From the IMG/VR virus record IMGVR_UViG_3300042346_000524, positions 1 to 34,431 of that record: DNA of 34,431 nucleotides. The stretch is one strand, 5' to 3'. Below are positions 23,123 through 30,800 of this stretch, one piece after another. Source of the DNA: a virus. Position 1 is the first letter of the stretch; each line of letters starts with the position of its first letter. The position numbers and the translations under genes are program-made. The notes below the pieces were generated by a model. That model saw only the letters and a list, made by a program, of their open reading frames with translations, ran no database searches and was not told the DNA's origin.

Positions 23123-23147
23123 AAAAAAAAGGGAGCATTTTGCCCCC
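23123..23147 (-). terminator. Intrinsic terminator between head/tube genes and chaperone/tape genes
   Basis: On the minus strand GGGGGCA (complement of 23141-23147) pairs with TGCTCCC (complement of 23131-23137) with one G-T pair around an AAA loop, followed by eight T residues (complement of 23123-23130). It comes 5 nt after the stop of the 53-aa gene. It would reduce expression of tail genes relative to capsid and tube genes. Confidence 0.75.
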
Positions 23148-23151
23148 TCTT

Positions 23152-23313
23152 TTATTTGGTTTTTCGTGTTTTTTTTACTGGTGTTTTTGGGTTTGCTTTT
23201 TCCCACGCTTTTTTTACAAATTTTTCGGGTACATTATGGAGGTTACTTATAGCAACCTCCAAATCTATACCTTTTAATTTTTCTATATCAAACGTGGTAC
23301 GTCCTAGCTTCAT
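23152..23313 (-). CDS. Small lysine-rich protein, 53 aa, coupled to tail tube
   Basis: ATG at 23313 overlaps the stop of the tail tube gene (TAATG), TAA at 23152-23154. Begins MKLGRTTFDIEKLKGIDLEV and ends in a basic tail (KTPVKKTRKTK). Position after the tube gene and tight coupling suggest a structural or assembly role, and its tail may bind nucleic acid or another acidic protein. No family recognised. Confidence 0.6.
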   Translation of the reverse strand: MKLGRTTFDIEKLKGIDLEVAISNLHNVPEKFVKKAWEKANPKTPVKKTRKTK

Positions 23314-24218
23314 TATACTGTTACCGTTGCACTACCCGAAAAACCATTTTTAGAAACGCTTACTTTGATAACATCCCCAGCAGTAGCCGTGTTAGTCGCA
23401 AAGTTTAACGAATATGTACCGTCTGGAGTTTCAGTAACGCTATCAGGCGCAAAAGTATCGTTATCCGTTACATTCGTAATACTCCAATCAGCTAACTGGT
23501 CTGCTCCAACATACTTGATTTTGTTTACAGCAGTACCATAGTCTAATTTAGCGCTAAATGTTGCCACCGTAGTTGTAGAAGCTAAACTGATTAAATTTAC
23601 ATCCTTTAAGCCTTCTAAAGTAGTGAAATCAATTCCAGCTTCTTCAACTGAAATCATGTACATCGTTGACTCATCAAATAAACGATCAAAGTCAAAACCT
23701 AACATGATTTTTTGTGTTGTGCTATCCGTAGCAAAGGCAAATTTAGGGTCAAACGATTGGTTATCTACGGCAATAGGGTATAAATAACCGCCTACTTGTG
23801 AGCCTATTAAATTACCATTAACATCAACTACATAAACCCCAAAATCAACACATCTTGAATTTTGTAATTTACCTAACAAAGTCGGTGTGCTATCATCTGC
23901 CCAAAGTTCGCCTGAAAACGAACGCTTACCTTGTCGCAAAAATACCATTCTACCCGAGTTTGCTTCTTCAAACTGGCTATCTGCTTTTGGTAATTCTACA
24001 TTTTCAAATTCAGGCAAAGGAAACCAACGCTTTGAAGCGTCCGCTTGATTTACTAAACTTGACCATGTTGGCAAAGCAGTAGATAAATTAATGCCATTTT
24101 TTACGCCGTCGTTATCAAAGATAGGCACTAAAATTAAACTCGAAGTGATACCAAAAATAGGCACACAATTCGGTCTTCCTGTGTTGGATAAACCAACGTT
24201 ACAATTACATCCTGTCAT
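23313..24218 (-). CDS. Major tail tube protein with C-terminal Ig-like domain, 301 aa
   Basis: Residues about 20-210 are beta-rich with FSGELWADDSTPTLLGKL and FDPKFAFATDSTTQKIMLGF, the style of phage tail tube proteins. Residues about 212-301 resemble an Ig-like domain (ATFSAKLDYGTAVNKIKYVG ... GDVIKVSVSKNGFSGSATVT) which in tube proteins decorates the tail. The N-terminus is cysteine-rich (MTGCNCNVGLSNTGRPNC, C4, C6, C18). Location between connector genes and tape measure agrees. Confidence 0.8.
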   Translation of the reverse strand: MTGCNCNVGLSNTGRPNCVPIFGITSSLILVPIFDNDGVKNGINLSTALPTWSSLVNQADASKRWFPLPEFENVELPKADSQFEEANSGRMVFLRQGKRSFSGELWADDSTPTLLGKLQNSRCVDFGVYVVDVNGNLIGSQVGGYLYPIAVDNQSFDPKFAFATDSTTQKIMLGFDFDRLFDESTMYMISVEEAGIDFTTLEGLKDVNLISLASTTTVATFSAKLDYGTAVNKIKYVGADQLADWSITNVTDNDTFAPDSVTETPDGTYSLNFATNTATAGDVIKVSVSKNGFSGSATVTV

Positions 24219-24230
24219 TTTATTTATTTT

Positions 24231-24908
24231 TTAACATTTACAATTCTCTTTATATCGGGATAAATTTAACTCTAATGCAACTCCCGATAAATTTGCATCT
24301 AATACGTTTTGCAACACTCCTTTATCGTTTTCAACACCAAAGCGCGAAAAAGTTTTGTAAGTGAAATTTTCAACTGTTTTGTATTTTCGGTTTTGCTCGA
24401 CAACTCTTAAGAATTCATCCATTAACTTCTGCATAGGTTTTACAACTTGCTCTCTGTGGTCTTTAGTGTAGTATTGGCTCGGGTCTGTTTCATCTAGGAA
24501 AAACAATCTTAATTGCATATCCTTTTCAATCGCCGAACCTTTACCATAACCTGTTTCGCTTATAACTTCCAATAACCAAATTAAAGGCAGTTTTTCGCTT
24601 AAATCAGGACTTACCATTGTCCACTCGTTGTTCGTTGCTATCTTAGTACCTGTAATGAAAAAAGGATTTGATAAGTGAATAATATCTGTCGGCTCATTGC
24701 CATTTATTAAGGCTTGTAATTCGATAAAATTATCAGTGTTTACATCCTTAATCAAATATTCGTTTTCCTCACTATCCGTTACAAGTTTTCCAACACGTGC
24801 CCATTTAGTATTGCAAGTAATAAAGTGCTTAGTAATGGGGTCATAACTTCCATTAACACTATTGTTCATTGCTTCAATTAAATCACGTACATACTCGCTT
24901 GCTTCCAT
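24231..24908 (-). CDS. Head-tail connector / tail completion protein, 225 aa
   Basis: Mixed alpha/beta protein with VRDLIEAMNNSVNGSYDP, LIWLLEVISETGYGKG and LRVVEQNRKYKTVENFTYK, and a cysteine tip NCKC. No family name certain. It starts with one-base overlap after the 170-aa connector candidate and precedes the tail tube, which is where head closure and tail terminator proteins are encoded. Confidence 0.6.
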   Translation of the reverse strand: MEASEYVRDLIEAMNNSVNGSYDPITKHFITCNTKWARVGKLVTDSEENEYLIKDVNTDNFIELQALINGNEPTDIIHLSNPFFITGTKIATNNEWTMVSPDLSEKLPLIWLLEVISETGYGKGSAIEKDMQLRLFFLDETDPSQYYTKDHREQVVKPMQKLMDEFLRVVEQNRKYKTVENFTYKTFSRFGVENDKGVLQNVLDANLSGVALELNLSRYKENCKC

Positions 24909-25420
24909 TATATCCAGTTTGCGTAAGATACCTTTACTCCGTTAAATTTCAAGTAATCTGTTGAATTATCACAAATAAATTTCTGTATTGTTTTGTAAGT
25001 CCTTACAGCTTCATTATACCTTGTATAAATCATACTGTTTAAAGTGCTTACATTCTCAGAATTTTCGCCCATTTGTCGAACATTTCCACTAACAGCGACC
25101 GTATTTGTTAAATCCTTTAGATACTGAAAATAAATAAATCCTTTAATCATATCCAGCATACCCTCTGAAATGTAAACCGTACAATTAACATCATCGTATT
25201 CAAAGGCTTCAAATATGGCTAAATACCTAGCATCCTGAGGAACACCAGCAACCAAATCAGCAACAAAATCTTTAAATAATTCAGCACCCAATAACTTTAC
25301 AAGATATTGACGCTCGTATTTATCAATATAAGCCTGTATTTTAGTGCTCTCATACATTCCCTTATGAAGCTCATATTTACCCTTCCCGAAGTCGTTAAAC
25401 GTGATATTTAGTAGGCTCAT
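24908..25420 (-). CDS. Head-tail adaptor-like protein, 170 aa
   Basis: Helical protein: ESTKIQAYIDKYERQYLVKL, ELFKDFVADLVAG, MLDMIKGFIYFQYLKDLTN and YTRYNEAVRTYKTIQKFI. Such a helical bundle, encoded soon after the capsid gene, is typical of adaptor (gp6/gp15-like) proteins that bind the portal ring; similar proteins of Bacteroidota phages carry the label DUF6712, which I cite from memory. ATG at 25420. Confidence 0.65.
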   Translation of the reverse strand: MSLLNITFNDFGKGKYELHKGMYESTKIQAYIDKYERQYLVKLLGAELFKDFVADLVAGVPQDARYLAIFEAFEYDDVNCTVYISEGMLDMIKGFIYFQYLKDLTNTVAVSGNVRQMGENSENVSTLNSMIYTRYNEAVRTYKTIQKFICDNSTDYLKFNGVKVSYANWI

Positions 25421-25431
25421 TTCTTAGTTTA

Positions 25432-25650
25432 TTAAACCCCCTCAATTACAGAGGGGGTGTTAATTTTTGCAGTTGATTTTTTCTTTTTTGTGCTTTTGCA
25501 CTCCTTACACTCTTTCTCACAATTTGCGCTACAATCCGATAAAACAGCTATTGAGTTCATTAACATAAAGTAAGATTGTTGCTCCGTTACCTCGATAACA
25601 TCGCCTTTCTTCTTACCGTTATAATCTCTAATCAGTTTTACTTTCTTCAT
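25432..25650 (-). CDS. Small cysteine-cluster protein downstream of capsid, 72 aa
   Basis: Start taken at ATG 25650, 11 nt after the capsid stop; a longer frame would overlap the capsid gene. The N-terminal half (KKVKLIRDYNGKKKGDVIEV) looks like a small SH3/beta-barrel, as in phage capsid-associated proteins; then a cysteine cluster C40-x3-C44-x3-C48-x2-C51 and a lysine-rich stretch (KSTKKKKSTAK) follow. The cysteines could bind a metal ion. Could be a capsid decoration or head-completion protein. Confidence 0.65.
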   Translation of the reverse strand: MKKVKLIRDYNGKKKGDVIEVTEQQSYFMLMNSIAVLSDCSANCEKECKECKSTKKKKSTAKINTPSVIEGV

Positions 25651-25661
25651 GGCTTTATTGA

Positions 25662-26888
25662 TTAAACAGCTGTAATATCGGTTAACGCTTGTGCAATATC
25701 CGTACATTTCATGAACGCATCTTGGTTTATTTGCGCTACGTGGAATTGTAATCTTTCAACTACTTTTAACGTTACAATTTCGTGCTCGAAATTATCGTTG
25801 TTTTCGTAAGACATTTCTAAAGTAGCTCCTTGTCTGTCCAAAATCTCGCCTTTTGAACTATCAAACACGTATAAAGTGTTAGCAGTTACTAATGGAGAGG
25901 TTACGATACGCATACCATTTAACACACCGTCGCCACTCATAACGAAGTTTGGTAACAAGTAATCGCCGTCCGCATTCTTTTGGTGCATGAACTTAACGTA
26001 ATCGTTGTAGTTCATTACAATAGTATCAGCATTCCAGCTGTTTTCTTGTCCAAAAGTGTAAATTTGCGCTTTCATTGCTGCAGTTAATTCTGCTAAAGTA
26101 GCACTTGCAAAAGCTCCCGTGTAAGGTGCTAAAACGTTAGCTGGGTCAAACTCTGAAGCAATAGCATCAATAGACAAAATGTTTCCACTACCTAATAAAA
26201 TCTCGCTATCTTCTTTTAATTTTACAGATTGGTTAACCAATTGCTCAACTTCTGAAGCTACGAACGCGTAATCATCAATCATATCCAAACATACATCAAC
26301 GAAATCGCGGATTTTTTGGATTTGAACAGTTCTAGTAACCCACGTTTTTTTAGTGTTACTTGTTGAAGTAGCACAAGCCACAACTACTTTAGCATCTCTA
26401 GTAACTGTATCTTCTTCACGATATTTCACATACTCTGTTGAAACAGGAACACGACGGAATAAATCGATAATCCTTGTAGCTCTTACAGGTTTAAACACTG
26501 TGTTCGGTAAGAAAGTAGCGTAATCGGTACGAGTACCAATATCCGACGGGTCTTGTTGCGCTTTAATAGCGATTTCAAACTTTTTGTTTGATTTTAACGC
26601 TTCCTTAATTTCAGCCGATTTTTCGGATAAAATCCCTGCTAAAGTTTTTGCCCTTTGCGGTGCATTTTTAGCAACTTCTTTTAAAGCCAAAACAGAACTC
26701 TCAAGCTCTACCATTTTCACTTTTAATTCATCCGAACCACTGTTTTTTTCAGTTAATTCTTTAATTCCTTTTAATTGGTCTTTTACAGCGTCCAATTCAG
26801 CTACGCCAACTAAACCTTTAGTCGCTTCACCGATTTTCGCCTCAAATTTTGCCACCACTTGCTCGGGTGTTAATTGATTTTCTTGCAT
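25662..26888 (-). CDS. Major capsid protein, HK97 fold, 408 aa
   Basis: The N-terminal ~105 residues are a charged coiled coil (VVAKFEAKIGEATKGLVGVA, LKGIKELTEKNSG, SEKSAEIKEALKSNKK), like the HK97 delta (scaffold) domain that a protease removes. The rest has the capsid layout: RIIDLFRRVPVSTEYVKYRE (N-arm/E-loop start), VCLDMIDDYAFVASEVEQLV (spine helix), NADTIVMNYNDYVKFMHQKN (P/A domain) and ending KVVERLQFHVAQINQDAFMK. It directly follows the prohead protease. Confidence 0.9.
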   Translation of the reverse strand: MQENQLTPEQVVAKFEAKIGEATKGLVGVAELDAVKDQLKGIKELTEKNSGSDELKVKMVELESSVLALKEVAKNAPQRAKTLAGILSEKSAEIKEALKSNKKFEIAIKAQQDPSDIGTRTDYATFLPNTVFKPVRATRIIDLFRRVPVSTEYVKYREEDTVTRDAKVVVACATSTSNTKKTWVTRTVQIQKIRDFVDVCLDMIDDYAFVASEVEQLVNQSVKLKEDSEILLGSGNILSIDAIASEFDPANVLAPYTGAFASATLAELTAAMKAQIYTFGQENSWNADTIVMNYNDYVKFMHQKNADGDYLLPNFVMSGDGVLNGMRIVTSPLVTANTLYVFDSSKGEILDRQGATLEMSYENNDNFEHEIVTLKVVERLQFHVAQINQDAFMKCTDIAQALTDITAV

Positions 26889-26906
26889 TGTTTTTGATTT
26901 TTAAGT

Positions 26907-27641
26907 TTACATTAATTTATTTAATTTGTCCCAGTTAAATTGTGATTTTACATTAACTTGCTCGGGGCTTTCAGCTTTGGGACTTGTAACTGTCGGCATC
27001 ATTGCAAGGTCAACTAATCGAGAATTTAAGTATTTTAATTTCATTTCCAAATTATAAAGACGTTCATCCGTGCCTTTACCATTTATCAATGATTTTGTGA
27101 CTATTTCAATTTCTTTTGCGTATTTTTCTACTAATTGGATTTTATTTTCACTTTTTCCAATTGCTAATACTTCCGTTTCTTCATTCGCGCCAAAGGTAAC
27201 CGCAGAACCCTCGAATAACTTAACTTCAAATATCTCGAAATTGTCGCCTACTTTTCGGATTTGGTCGGTTAAATATTGATAGCCGATTGAATGTTCTTTA
27301 ATTATTCCCTCTTCATAATCTCTTAAAGCATCCTCGCCCTTTGTTGATGTTGATAATTTTCCAACTGCAAACAAACCTAAATCGTCTTCCTCTAATCTAA
27401 TGAATTTACCAATTTGATGTTGCCAATCATGGTAACGTAAAAAGGCTATCTTTCTATTACTAGCACTATCCACACCCCTATCTAACAAACTACGCTTAAA
27501 CGCACCCTTAATGATAATATCGTTATCACTATCTAACACCCCGAATTTGCTTAAATACATAGCAACTTCACGCTTACCGAGTGATAAATCTTTAATCTCA
27601 GTTATGCTTTTAGTCTTGTATTGAGTAAAATTTTTATTCAT
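26907..27641 (-). CDS. HK97-family prohead protease, 244 aa
   Basis: Start taken at ATG 27641. An in-frame TTG at 27662 would add seven codons, but it lies inside the -7 promoter box. The Ser/His catalytic pattern is visible: H71 in LRYHDWQHQIGKF and S118 in IIKEHSIGYQYL, with KLFEGSAVTFGAN after it. Cleaves scaffold domain from capsid subunits during maturation. The C-terminal region (about 160-230) is a helical, coiled-coil-like extension that may target the capsid. Confidence 0.88.
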   Translation of the reverse strand: MNKNFTQYKTKSITEIKDLSLGKREVAMYLSKFGVLDSDNDIIIKGAFKRSLLDRGVDSASNRKIAFLRYHDWQHQIGKFIRLEEDDLGLFAVGKLSTSTKGEDALRDYEEGIIKEHSIGYQYLTDQIRKVGDNFEIFEVKLFEGSAVTFGANEETEVLAIGKSENKIQLVEKYAKEIEIVTKSLINGKGTDERLYNLEMKLKYLNSRLVDLAMMPTVTSPKAESPEQVNVKSQFNWDKLNKLM

Positions 27642-27645
27642 TAAA

Positions 27646-27690
27646 TACGGTTTTATACGCAAATTTACGTAAAAATACGTAATTTTACCA
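27646..27690. repeat. Five TAC(G/C) units at exact 10-bp spacing in divergent gap
   Basis: TACGG at 27646, TACGC at 27656, TACGT at 27666, TACGT at 27676 and TACCA at 27686: five units spaced exactly 10 bp apart, all on one face of the helix. The gap between the protease ATG (27641) and portal ATG (27708) is 66 bp, and this array fills most of it. It overlaps the protease promoter. Likely a protein-binding array that controls divergent transcription. Confidence 0.7.
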
Positions 27691-27692
27691 AA
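27660..27692 (-). promoter_or_regulatory. Promoter for the protease/capsid operon (TTTG-N21-TAAATTTG)
   Basis: On the minus strand TTTG (complement of 27689-27692) lies 21 nt upstream of TAAATTTG (complement of 27660-27667). The ATTACG/TACGTAAATTTG context closely resembles the ParB-operon promoter at 33151-33182. The protease ATG at 27641 lies about 18 nt after the -7 box. Confidence 0.65.
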
Positions 27693-27707
27693 ACATTAAA
27701 AAAAAAT

Positions 27708-29084
27708 ATGAATAATAATTTTTGGACTTCGGTTTTTGGCGCAACAAGTGGGAGAAATGATAACTTGTTAAAAATGATACAACGCACAAGTAACCAATTC
27801 TGGGGGAATACTAAGCCCCAATGGGTAGATACAAGTAAACCATACGATTTATACATTACTATTCCCGAGCTTAGGGCAGTAATTAATAAACGTGCTATAA
27901 TGATGAGTAGTGGCAAACCCGTACTTTGTGACAAAGAGGGTAACATTATTGAAAGCCATTGGATGTTAGATTTAATCAACAATCCAAATCCCACACAAAG
28001 CTGGTCGGATGTTGTATATTCGTTGGCTGTAAACGATGGCTTATTTAATAATTCATTTGCTTACTGCCCGAAAAGAAGCTTTGATATTCGTAATTTAATT
28101 ATGCCTTTACCAGCTAATCAAGTTAAAATCGTTGGTACAGGAAAATTTCTTAACCAAATCGACAAAGATGGATTGATTAAGAATTTCGAGTTTTGGTATG
28201 ATAGCCAAAAAATGGAAAAAATCGAGCTGCAAGATATGGTGTATATGAACACCCCCGACGGTATTAATTTAATCAATTCGATAAATAGGATTGATACATT
28301 GAAATATCCACTATCCAATATCATGGCAACCTACAACAAGCGTAATGTTATACTTGAAAATATGGGTGCAATCGGTATTTTGTCAAGTAAGAAATCGGAT
28401 ATGGGTGGAACTATCCCAATGACACCCGAGGAAAAAGACGAAATTCGCAAAGATTGGGTGAGCCGAAATAAAGATAAATTAGTGCTTACAGAAGCAGACA
28501 TCCAATGGACACCTATGTCCTACCCTACTAGGGATTTAATGTTATTCGAGGAGTTGAACGAGGATAAAATGGCTTTAATTGATGCTTATGGATTAAACAA
28601 ATACGTGTTTTCAAACGCAAATGATAGTATTATGAGCAACGTTCAACAAGGTATGCGCATGGCTTATCAAGATGCTATTATTCCAGAGGTTACCCAAATG
28701 TACCAAACTATGTCGCAACAGCTAGGTTTAACGGCTCAAGGCTTGTATTTAAAACCTGATTTTTCGCATATTCCTGTATTGCAAGAGGATGAAGCCAGTA
28801 AATCTGCTGTTGTTTTATCGTTGTTTCAAAGCGGTGTAATTGATAGCTCTGAAGCACGTAATGAGTTAGGCTACCCAATTAAGGAGGAGCAAGGCGCACC
28901 AGTTCAATCGTTAAATGGTGCACAAGTAACTTCAATGGTACAAGTAGCTCAAGCAATTAGCGAGGGTATTTTAAGCCGAGAAAGTGCGACGGAAATTTTA
29001 ATTATTTCGTTTGGTATTTCGAGGGAACAAGCAACTGCCATAACTAGCACGATTGAAATTAAACCACCAGTACCGCAGTTTTAA
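27708..29084 (+). CDS. Portal protein, HK97/PF04860-like, inverted
   Basis: 458 aa; the only plus-strand gene. The pattern fits portal proteins: YITIPELRAVINKRAIMMSS (wing/clip start), LINNPNPTQSWSDVVYSLA, FYDSQ-type loop region, LENMGAIGILSSKKSDMGG, EELNEDKMALIDAYGLNK and QQGMRMAYQDAIIPEVTQMY. The portal forms the dodecameric DNA channel at the capsid vertex and docks terminase and tail. It is divergent from the protease and convergent with TerL: both stop codons share TTAA at 29081-29084. Codon use and base composition look like the neighbours. Confidence 0.88.
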   Translation: MNNNFWTSVFGATSGRNDNLLKMIQRTSNQFWGNTKPQWVDTSKPYDLYITIPELRAVINKRAIMMSSGKPVLCDKEGNIIESHWMLDLINNPNPTQSWSDVVYSLAVNDGLFNNSFAYCPKRSFDIRNLIMPLPANQVKIVGTGKFLNQIDKDGLIKNFEFWYDSQKMEKIELQDMVYMNTPDGINLINSINRIDTLKYPLSNIMATYNKRNVILENMGAIGILSSKKSDMGGTIPMTPEEKDEIRKDWVSRNKDKLVLTEADIQWTPMSYPTRDLMLFEELNEDKMALIDAYGLNKYVFSNANDSIMSNVQQGMRMAYQDAIIPEVTQMYQTMSQQLGLTAQGLYLKPDFSHIPVLQEDEASKSAVVLSLFQSGVIDSSEARNELGYPIKEEQGAPVQSLNGAQVTSMVQVAQAISEGILSRESATEILIISFGISREQATAITSTIEIKPPVPQF

Positions 29085-30433
29085 GCGAAATTTTTAGGAA
29101 ATAACGATTTTAAAAACATAGATAACCCAGCTAAACAGTCGGGCGCATCGTCGTTTTTGTTCTTACCCTCCTTAGAGAACCCCTCTACATTGGTTATAAA
29201 TTGGTGGTATTCTTTATTTTCTAATACTACAAAATTAAAGGATTGGATAATAAATCCGCTTTCCATTATAATCCTTGTAATCTTGTTACGTGTGTTGTTA
29301 ACTTGTAGTATTCTAGTTGTGGTTAATTTCTGCAATTGTCGGCTAAACATAGCACCCATACTATTACTTTCAACTCTGCAATATTTCACCCCCCATTCCG
29401 TTAATTTTTCGGCGCACATTGGAAGCGTAATATCGGTGTTAGATTGGGTAAATACATAGTCAACAATGTAAACCTTATTGTCCATTATTCCGCCAATCGC
29501 CAATGCTGTAAAATCAGTACCTTGGTCGCTTACATCAATATAACCTACATAACCCTCAATCTTATCTTTAATGCTATTAAATTCCTCCTTTGATAGCTTA
29601 TTTAACCCACTAAATAATCTACCTTTCATATCGACAGGCTCTTGTTGATATTCAGCAATCCAAATATCTGGATTTATTCGGCTTCTTATATCATGATATT
29701 GCTCCGTTGTCATTACGTCTTCGCAAAACGATTTATCCTCAATATCCAATGCTGGTATAATTACACTTAAATCATACCTCCCAGCTTCATAATTTTGCCC
29801 TATTACATCGTTAATACTCCAACGAGTACCAATATCAATTTTTCTACAGTTTCGCTCTAAACGGCTATCATGGGTAGCTTCTTTCCATTGTAGTATTTTA
29901 TCGTTACTATTATCACTTATTGCATCTTCAACACCTCTATACAAGTCATCTGTAATCGCCAACTTAGTAGCACCAAAACCGATAATTGTACCACCTACAC
30001 CAGCACCGAAATAACCCACCTGTTTACTGTGGTTTGTGTTCCAACCTTGTAAATTTGCTTTATCATCGGATAGCCTTACATCTGGAAATACTTTGGAAAA
30101 TTTCTCGGTTTTTACTACATTTCTAACATCGTAGGAAAACTTTAAATATAGGGTAGCTGTACAAGTATTTCGCATTATACTTTCTTGCGGTGTTTTGCCA
30201 ATACTCCATGCGCTAAACAAAGTCGTTATATACGATTTACCCGCTCTTGGTGGCATTGATACAGATAAGCTGTTAATCTTACCCTCTTCTATTAATTGGA
30301 AAGCGTCCGCAACTTTCTTTAAAAATATTCGTTTTTGGAAAAATTCCCCATCATAAAATAAACAAAACTCCCAAAAATTTCTTCTTGAGAGTTCCGCCCT
30401 TAATAGTTCCTTTATTGCTTCTTTTTTATTCAT
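29081..30433 (-). CDS. terL: Terminase large subunit
   Basis: 450 aa. ATPase domain: Walker A MPPRAGKS at 60-67, Walker B KLAITDD at 157-163 (DD replacing the common DE). Nuclease domain: VGYIDVSDQGTDFTALAIGG with D300, YCRVESNSMG, and KNDDAPDCLAGL with the final catalytic aspartates. It cuts and translocates DNA into proheads through the portal. It overlaps the small subunit by 8 nt. The last four bases are shared with the convergent portal stop. Confidence 0.93.
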   Translation of the reverse strand: MNKKEAIKELLRAELSRRNFWEFCLFYDGEFFQKRIFLKKVADAFQLIEEGKINSLSVSMPPRAGKSYITTLFSAWSIGKTPQESIMRNTCTATLYLKFSYDVRNVVKTEKFSKVFPDVRLSDDKANLQGWNTNHSKQVGYFGAGVGGTIIGFGATKLAITDDLYRGVEDAISDNSNDKILQWKEATHDSRLERNCRKIDIGTRWSINDVIGQNYEAGRYDLSVIIPALDIEDKSFCEDVMTTEQYHDIRSRINPDIWIAEYQQEPVDMKGRLFSGLNKLSKEEFNSIKDKIEGYVGYIDVSDQGTDFTALAIGGIMDNKVYIVDYVFTQSNTDITLPMCAEKLTEWGVKYCRVESNSMGAMFSRQLQKLTTTRILQVNNTRNKITRIIMESGFIIQSFNFVVLENKEYHQFITNVEGFSKEGKNKNDDAPDCLAGLSMFLKSLFPKNFA

Positions 30434-30800
30434 TTAGCAAATTCTTAATTTCATCAGTAGTTAACCCAGATAAATCAATGTTGGTTTGTTTTTGTTCGAT
30501 ATGTTGCATTGACAACCTCCTTAATTCTTCTTGATTTCCTATCAACTTCATTAAAGCCATTTGCAAAGCTGGGCTATTTGATTTGTACCATTTTGACCGC
30601 ATAGACACTTTTAATTCGGTGCGGTTTGTTTCTAACAATTCTTTTAGCTCGTTGTATTCGTTGGAATTAATATCGAAAAATCTATAAAAAGTTGTTTTAT
30701 CACATGGCAAAAAAGCAACTATATCCTCAATAAAAAATAGCTTATGTTTTACAATTACTTCCTTTGCCTGTTCGTATATTTTTTTTTTATCGTATGCCAT
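30426..30800 (-). CDS. terS: Terminase small subunit
   Basis: 124 aa. N-terminal HTH-like region (EQAKEVIVKHKLFFIEDIVA, FLPCDKTTFYRFFD), then helical segment NRTELKVSMRSKWYKSNSPA with LQMALMKLIGNQEELRRLSM, typical of small terminase central oligomerisation regions, and a short C-terminal tail (NIDLSGLTTDEIKNLLNE) that could contact TerL. Starts one base before the stop of the TET/JBP-like gene (position 30800), so all are in one transcript. Confidence 0.8.
   Translation of the reverse strand: MAYDKKKIYEQAKEVIVKHKLFFIEDIVAFLPCDKTTFYRFFDINSNEYNELKELLETNRTELKVSMRSKWYKSNSPALQMALMKLIGNQEELRRLSMQHIEQKQTNIDLSGLTTDEIKNLLNE

Noticed and set aside
27642-27662. TTG start adding seven residues to the prohead protease
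   Set aside because: The TTG lies inside the TAAATTTG promoter box, so the ATG at 27641 is the more likely start.
27665-27994. Minus-strand 109-aa frame opposite the portal start
   Set aside because: It is hydrophobic low-complexity antisense to a clear portal domain; the portal reading is far better supported.
27642-29100. Possible invertase-type inverted repeats flanking the portal gene
   Set aside because: No matching inverted arms were found at the two borders; only a weak direct similarity (GTTTTATACGCAAATTT versus GTTTTAAGCGAAATTT), which AT-rich DNA can give by chance.
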